Shown: in pieces, positions 5,980 to 9,509 of the stretch
Position numbering within the stretch: position 1 is the first letter of the stretch
Layout of the letters: every line of letters begins with the position of its first letter
Assembly: GCA_937859855.1 (NCBI GenBank)
Contig: CALMAR010000009.1
Location: 1 to 9,509, forward strand
Direction: 5' to 3'
Origin: an uncultured Kineosporia sp.
GTDB lineage: Bacteria; Actinomycetota; Actinomycetes; Actinomycetales; Kineosporiaceae
DNA: 9,509 nt
The notes under the pieces: generated by a model
Seen by the model: only the letters and a program-made list of their open reading frames with translations
What the model was told of the DNA's origin: nothing
The model's database searches: none
Made by a program: the position numbers and the translations under genes

Positions 5980-6747
5980 ATGCCCGTGCTCGATGCCTTC
6001 GACCTGACTGGAACCACCTCGGTGATCACCGGCGCCAACCGGGGCATCGGCCGGGCACTGGCCACCGCGCTGGCCGAGGCCGGCAGCGACCTGGCCCTGC
6101 TGGTCCGCAACCCGGCCAGCTGCGATGACCTGATCGGCGAGATCAGCGAAATGGGGCGCCGGGCCAAAGCGTTCGCTGCCGACGTGACCGACCGGCCAGC
6201 CGTCGAGCGGGCGGCGCAGCAGGCCTGGGACGAGTTCGGCGGCATCGGCGTGCTGGTCAACAACGCCGGCACCTGCGTGCATGCTCCAGCCCTAGAGGTG
6301 ACCGATGAGCAGTGGCACCAGGTGCTGGACATCAACGTGACCGGAGTATGGAACTGCTGCATCGCCTTCGGGCGCCTGATGGCAGGCGCGGGCCAGGGCT
6401 CCATCATCAACATCGGCTCGATCTCGGCCTTCATCGTGAACCGGCCGCAGTGGCAGCCGGGTTACAACGCCTCCAAGGCGGCCGTGCACCAGTTGACCAA
6501 GTCCCTGGCCGCCGAGTGGGCGCCGCTGGGGATCCGGGTGAACGCGCTGGCGCCCGGTTACACCAAGACCGAGATGGCACCGGTGGACGACCCTCAGTTC
6601 CACCGGCACTGGATCGAGGACACGCCCATGCAGCGCTACGCCATGCCCGGAGAGTTGGCTCCGAGCGTGATCTACCTGGCCGGTCCGGCGTCGTCCTTTG
6701 TCACTGGATCGATCGTGACCGTGGACGGCGGATACAGCGTGTTCTGA
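5980..6747 (+). CDS. Classical short-chain dehydrogenase/reductase (SDR), polyol-dehydrogenase-like
   Basis: A 255-residue soluble oxidoreductase using NAD(P)H. The nucleotide motif TGANRGIG (17-24), D68 of ADVT, NNAG (94-97), N119, catalytic S149 and Y162-x3-K166 (YNASK) are all present, and the C-terminus VTVDGGYSVF (246-255) is the family norm. The stretch around 147-175 (SISAFIVNRPQ, then KAAVHQLTKSLAAEWA in pieces) and APGYTKTEM resemble SDRs acting on sugars and polyols, such as D-arabinitol or L-xylulose type reductases; the true substrate is unknown. The residue after the second beta strand (R43 in LLVRNP) hints at NADP(H), which is inference. ATG at 5980 has a strong AAGGGAG site (5967-5973) 6 nt upstream. 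It is divergent from the PemK-like gene and convergent with the small membrane protein. Confidence 0.93.
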   Translation: MPVLDAFDLTGTTSVITGANRGIGRALATALAEAGSDLALLVRNPASCDDLIGEISEMGRRAKAFAADVTDRPAVERAAQQAWDEFGGIGVLVNNAGTCVHAPALEVTDEQWHQVLDINVTGVWNCCIAFGRLMAGAGQGSIINIGSISAFIVNRPQWQPGYNASKAAVHQLTKSLAAEWAPLGIRVNALAPGYTKTEMAPVDDPQFHRHWIEDTPMQRYAMPGELAPSVIYLAGPASSFVTGSIVTVDGGYSVF

Positions 6748-6760
6748 TCGGGCCAGCGAA

Positions 6761-6781
6761 CCAGCCGGTCAGGACGGCTGG
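6761..6781. terminator. GC-rich hairpin between convergent SDR and small membrane protein genes
   Basis: CCAGCCG (6761-6767) and CGGCTGG (6775-6781) form a perfect 7 bp stem around a 7 nt loop, starting 13 nt after the SDR stop and covering the stop codon of the opposing small gene. There is no T-run, but hairpins without a T tail are common in GC-rich actinobacteria, so a shared terminator is plausible. Confidence 0.4.
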
Positions 6782-6966
6782 GGCAGCTTGCAGCCGACGT
6801 CGGGGTGCACGCCGATATAGTTCAGCGGGCCGGCCACGATGGTGATGCCGGTGTTGACGGCCCGGCTGCACTCGTTGCCCTCGCTGGAGTTGTACCAGTG
6901 GCGCTGGGAGGCGGCGAGAACGCCGATCAGCAACCAGATGACCAGGACGACCGTTCCGATCCGCAT
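6769..6966 (-). CDS. Small conserved membrane protein (65 residues)
   Basis: A 65-residue protein beginning MRIGTVVLVIWLLIGVLAA, which is one membrane helix (about 4-20), followed by a polar stretch with C33 and then a moderately hydrophobic segment ITIVAGPLNYIG (41-52) and C59. It resembles a family of small hypothetical proteins found widely in actinobacteria; no function is known to me. The two cysteines, both outside the first helix, could form a disulfide if that part faces outward. The frame is open further upstream to 7038, but ATG at 6966 is chosen because GGAGGT stands 4 nt before it. It follows the DUF664 gene on the same strand after 90 bp and is convergent with the SDR gene. Confidence 0.75.
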   Translation of the reverse strand: MRIGTVVLVIWLLIGVLAASQRHWYNSSEGNECSRAVNTGITIVAGPLNYIGVHPDVGCKLPQPS

Positions 6967-7056
6967 ACCGACCTCCGCTGGACGAGGGATCACGACGACC
7001 CGGGCCACAGAATGATCCCAAATCGCCCGTGGCGCCACCCGGCAGGCCGGTGCTCG

Positions 7057-7578
7057 CTACTCGCCGACTGTGCCGTCGATCAGTTCACGCACGACGTCCA
7101 GGTGGCCGATGTGGCGGGCGTACTCCTGGACCAGGTGCAGCAGGACGCGTTGCAGCGGCGGCGGCTCAGCGCCGTCCCAGCGATCGCCGGGCTGGCCGGC
7201 GTCGGCCAGATCGTGGCTCAGCACGACTGCCCGGGTGACCCGCGCCTGTTCGCTGAGCTGGATCAACAGGTCGTCCAGCGTCTCGTCCGGGCTCACCTGC
7301 CAGCGGCCGCCGGCGCTGTCAGCCCACGGGTCCGGCACCGGCTGACCCTCGAAGCCCCACCAGAGCCAGCGCAGTTCGACGTAGCGCAGATGCTTGAGCA
7401 GTTCCAGCGGCGTCCACCCCGAGGGCAGGCGGCTGGATCTCAGTTCCTGATCGGGCAGCCCGTGGAGCTTGCTGGCCAGCACCGATCGGAAGTAGCTGAG
7501 ATAGCCGAGCAGTACCTCGGCCGCCGAACTGGCCGGGCCGGTGGGCTCGGGAAAGGGTAGTTGCTCTGCGCCGGGCAC
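7057..7578 (-). CDS. DinB/DUF664 family protein
   Basis: A 173-residue soluble protein of the DinB-like four-helix superfamily, DUF664 branch. Members hold a divalent metal by three histidines; some act as thiol-dependent transferases (mycothiol or bacillithiol S-transferase type), most are unassigned. Visible elements are SGWTPLELLKHLRYVELRW (53-71, H63) and the C-terminal helix LLHLVQEYARHIGHLDVVRE (146-165, H156 and H159), which with H63 would make the metal triad. The start is GTG at 7578; no ribosome site is seen, and TAGATC followed after 7 nt by the GTG, with TTGTCG 18 bp further up, suggests a leaderless transcript. It is divergent from the response regulator gene; the 65-residue membrane protein follows 90 bp downstream. 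Confidence 0.85.
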   Translation of the reverse strand: MPGAEQLPFPEPTGPASSAAEVLLGYLSYFRSVLASKLHGLPDQELRSSRLPSGWTPLELLKHLRYVELRWLWWGFEGQPVPDPWADSAGGRWQVSPDETLDDLLIQLSEQARVTRAVVLSHDLADAGQPGDRWDGAEPPPLQRVLLHLVQEYARHIGHLDVVRELIDGTVGE

Positions 7579-7612
7579 ATCTCAAGATCTATCCCGGATC
7601 GTCCGATCACGA
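7576..7612 (-). promoter_or_regulatory. Possible leaderless promoter of the DUF664 gene
   Basis: On the minus strand TTGTCG (a 4 of 6 match to TTGACA) is followed after 18 bp by TAGATC, and 7 nt later by the GTG start at 7578. The -10 is imperfect, so this is a weak call. Confidence 0.28.
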
Positions 7613-7645
7613 CAATGGACCCCGCTTGGAAGGAGCTTGACGAAC

Positions 7646-8026
7646 ATGACCCGTGTGCTCGTCGTCGAGGACAATCCCGCGATCCGCGAACTGGTCAGCG
7701 TGTATGTGAAGCAGGCCGGCCACTCCGTCGCGGCCGCTGCGGACGGTCCGGAGGCGCTGGCCACCGTCAGCGGCCGTGGCGCCCCGGACATCGCAGTCCT
7801 GGACGTCGCCATGCCCGGGATGAGCGGCCTCGATCTCCTGGTCAAGCTGCGTGAGATGCCTGGCCTGGAACAGCTTCCGGCCATCTTCCTGAGCGCCCGG
7901 GTCAAGCCCGAGGACATCGCCAAGGGCACCGCCCTGGGCGCCGCCTACCTGACCAAGCCGTTCGTCGGCTCCGCTCTGGTCAACCTGATCGACAAGGTCC
8001 TGAAGCCGGCCGGCGACGACTGGTGA
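7646..8026 (+). CDS. Stand-alone response regulator receiver (REC) protein
   Basis: A 126-residue protein that is a single CheY-like receiver domain without any output domain. The phosphorylation site is intact: the acidic pair E8-D9 in VVEDN, phospho-acceptor D53 in VLDVAMPGMSG, S83 in FLSAR, and K104 in LTKPF. Such proteins act by binding a partner or passing phosphate on, not by binding DNA. ATG at 7646 has AAGGAG (7630-7635) 10 nt upstream, a slightly long but acceptable spacing. The gene ends 21 nt from the 3' end of the oppositely oriented histidine kinase, its likely partner. It is divergent from the DUF664 gene. Confidence 0.93.
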   Translation: MTRVLVVEDNPAIRELVSVYVKQAGHSVAAAADGPEALATVSGRGAPDIAVLDVAMPGMSGLDLLVKLREMPGLEQLPAIFLSARVKPEDIAKGTALGAAYLTKPFVGSALVNLIDKVLKPAGDDW

Positions 8027-8034
8027 TCGTCCGG
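8010..8034 (+). terminator. Bulged hairpin at the 3' end of the response regulator gene
   Basis: CCGG (8010-8013) pairs with CCGG (8031-8034) and ACGA (8016-8019) with TCGT (8027-8030), with a 2 nt bulge and a 7 nt loop that includes the stop codon. No T-run follows directly. Further on, GTTG (8089-8092) and CAAC (8101-8104) are followed by T5 (8106-8110), a second weak candidate that lies inside the end of the opposing kinase gene. Confidence 0.25.
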
Positions 8035-8047
8035 TGTTCGACTGCTC

Positions 8048-9509
8048 TCAGTTGATCGGCTGAACCTGGCTGGCCGGATGCGCTGAACGTTGCCCGGGCA
8101 CAACCTTTTTCGCAGCATCAACCGAAGCTGTCGGCAGACTGAAGACAAACCTGGTCCCGCCGGCGGCATTGTCCTGAGCGGTGATGGTGCCACCGTGCCG
8201 CTCCACGATGCGCCGGCAGGTGGCCAGGCCGATCCCGCTGCCGTTGTAACCGGAATCACGATGCGCGCGGTGGAAGTTCTCGAAGATGGCCTCGTGCTGA
8301 CCGGGGGGGATCCCGATGCCGTGATCGGCCACGAACACCTCGGCCCAGCCCGGCGCACCGCTGTTCATCCCGACGCTGATCTGCGGCCGGTGTCCGGGAG
8401 CGACGTACTTGACCGCGTTCTCGATCAGGTTACCGATCAGCTGCCGGATCAGCACCGGATCGGCCAGCACGTGACCCAATGATCCGATCTCGAACTCGGG
8501 GGTGAGAGGTGTTGCGCCTTCGGCAGATTGGGTGACCGGACGGCGAGCCCGCTCGGCGACGATGTCGCCCACGAGCGGACCCAGGTCGACGTCCCGGGCC
8601 GAGATCGGCGCGTCCCCGGCGGTGGTGTAGGTGAGCAGTTCACCGACCAGCGTGCTGGCCCGGTCGGCGCCCTCCTTGATCCAGGTCAGGCTCTCACTGG
8701 CCATGGACACCATCGGATCCGGCGCGGCCCGGGACAGCAGTGATGCCATCAGGTCCGCCCATCCGCTCATCGCGGTCAGCGGATTGAGCAGATCGTGAGC
8801 CACCACCCCGGCGAACGAGGCCAGATCTTCGCGTTCCCGCCGGTCCGGGGTGACGTCGCTGAACACCAGGACGGCACCGCCTCCGATCCGGGCCGGCAAC
8901 GGCGCCGCCGAGACGCTCAGAGTCCGCCGATCACGTCCCGGGCCGGGCGCGAGCTCCACATCCTCACAGACCGTCCGGCCCGCCAGCGCCTCCCGGTACG
9001 GCAACTCCTCGATCAACGGTGGCGGAGTCCCCGGCGCGAGCTGGCCGCCCGGTACCGGATCCACGAGCCGGCCACCGGTGCTGGTCAGCCGGTGGGCCGC
9101 CAGGTTGCCGAGCATCGGCTCACCGTTGGCTCCGACCACGACCAGGCCCGCCCCCATCGACTCCACGATCGCCGCGAAGACGTCGGCCTGGCTGCGGGCA
9201 TCGTGTTCAGCCGCCTGAGCGCGAACCAGCAGCTCGCTGCGTTCACCGCGGCCCAACGACAGGCACAGCCCGACCACGCAGGCCATGCCCACGAACAGCT
9301 GAGTCACCAGAGCACGCTCAGGAACCGAGGAGACCGCCGCCCATGGCCCCGCGCCATGCAGGGTGAAGATCACGGCGGCCACGCTGCCCGCACCCCCATG
9401 TACCGCGACGAAGGTTGTGCTGAACCGCAGTCCGGCCCAGACCGTGAACCCGAGCAGGATGAAACCCAGCGGCAGCTGATGGCCGAACGGGAAGACCGCC
9501 ACGTACGAC
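8048..9509 (-). CDS. MASE1-PAS sensor histidine kinase, 5' end cut by the window
   Basis: A membrane sensor kinase read leftward from beyond the right edge; the frame is still open at 9509, so the N-terminus is missing. Numbering from the V at 9502: residues 1-85 contain about three membrane segments and read like the C-terminal half of a MASE1 sensor domain (LPLGFILLGFTVWAGLRF, LHGAGPWA, then LFVGMACVVGLCLSLGRGER). A PAS-like domain covers about 105-217 (AAIVESMGAGLVVVGANGEP to VLVFSDVTPDR). The dimerisation domain has VVAHDLLNPL with phospho-acceptor H236. The ATP-binding domain has the N box GNLIENAVKY (357-366), DHGIGIP (393-399), IFENFHRAH (406-414) and GSGIGLA (421-427). A short Lys/Gln-rich tail follows. 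The kinase is convergent with the single receiver gene. The ligand is unknown. The GTG at 9502 is unlikely to be the real start, because it would leave only half a sensor domain. Confidence 0.92.
   Translation of the reverse strand, partial: SYVAVFPFGHQLPLGFILLGFTVWAGLRFSTTFVAVHGGAGSVAAVIFTLHGAGPWAAVSSVPERALVTQLFVGMACVVGLCLSLGRGERSELLVRAQAAEHDARSQADVFAAIVESMGAGLVVVGANGEPMLGNLAAHRLTSTGGRLVDPVPGGQLAPGTPPPLIEELPYREALAGRTVCEDVELAPGPGRDRRTLSVSAAPLPARIGGGAVLVFSDVTPDRREREDLASFAGVVAHDLLNPLTAMSGWADLMASLLSRAAPDPMVSMASESLTWIKEGADRASTLVGELLTYTTAGDAPISARDVDLGPLVGDIVAERARRPVTQSAEGATPLTPEFEIGSLGHVLADPVLIRQLIGNLIENAVKYVAPGHRPQISVGMNSGAPGWAEVFVADHGIGIPPGQHEAIFENFHRAHRDSGYNGSGIGLATCRRIVERHGGTITAQDNAAGGTRFVFSLPTASVDAAKKVVPGQRSAHPASQVQPIN

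Noticed and set aside
5905..6282. Upstream extension of the PemK-like gene
   Set aside because: It would overlap the SDR start and its ribosome site and reads as the antisense of the SDR Rossmann fold.
6967..7038. Upstream extension of the 65-residue membrane protein (start at 7038)
   Set aside because: The internal ATG at 6966 has a strong GGAGGT site at proper spacing and starts the membrane helix; the extension has no such signal.

Overview
The window is GC-rich (roughly two thirds by eye, not computed). Codons end mostly in G or C, GTG starts are frequent, and several genes look leaderless (a TANNNT -10 about 6-7 nt before the start codon). Together with the families present (actinobacterial-type PemK, DUF664/DinB, a small 'MRIGTVVLVIWLLIG' membrane protein, MASE1 kinase) this points to an Actinomycetota chromosome. 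The genus cannot be named from the sequence. I see no tRNA, rRNA, CRISPR, insertion sequence or phage gene.

Layout, left to right. (1) 1-240: the 5' end of a minus-strand gene whose first 80 codons are an acidic Gly/Ala/Asp repeat; it runs off the left edge. (2) 490-2408: a minus-strand pair, a membrane fatty-acid desaturase followed 26 nt later by a DUF429 protein. (3) 2409-2574: an intergenic region between the desaturase and a divergent GNAT acetyltransferase, with a candidate DtxR/IdeR-like site and a leaderless promoter. (4) 3176-5904: a minus-strand cluster in transcription order PemK/MazF-like protein, UbiA prenyltransferase (2 nt gap), FAD-dependent ferredoxin-type reductase (39 nt gap). 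(5) 5980-6747: a classical SDR oxidoreductase, divergent from that cluster. (6) 6769-7578: a DUF664/DinB protein and a 65-residue membrane protein, both minus strand. (7) 7646-9509: a stand-alone receiver-domain response regulator on the plus strand, convergent with a MASE1-PAS-HisKA-HATPase histidine kinase on the minus strand that is cut by the right edge.

How they may work together. The UbiA enzyme and the reductase are probably co-transcribed with the PemK-like gene and could serve one isoprenoid or redox pathway, but no substrate can be read from the sequence. The reductase could also supply electrons, through a ferredoxin encoded elsewhere, to the diiron desaturase nearby. The kinase and response regulator are likely partners because they meet tail to tail, although they are not an operon. 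Most of the window is ordinary core or accessory metabolism. The parts most worth a second look are the repeat-rich acidic protein, the solitary PemK fused to a basic tail and coupled to UbiA, the split kinase/receiver pair, and the desaturase promoter region.
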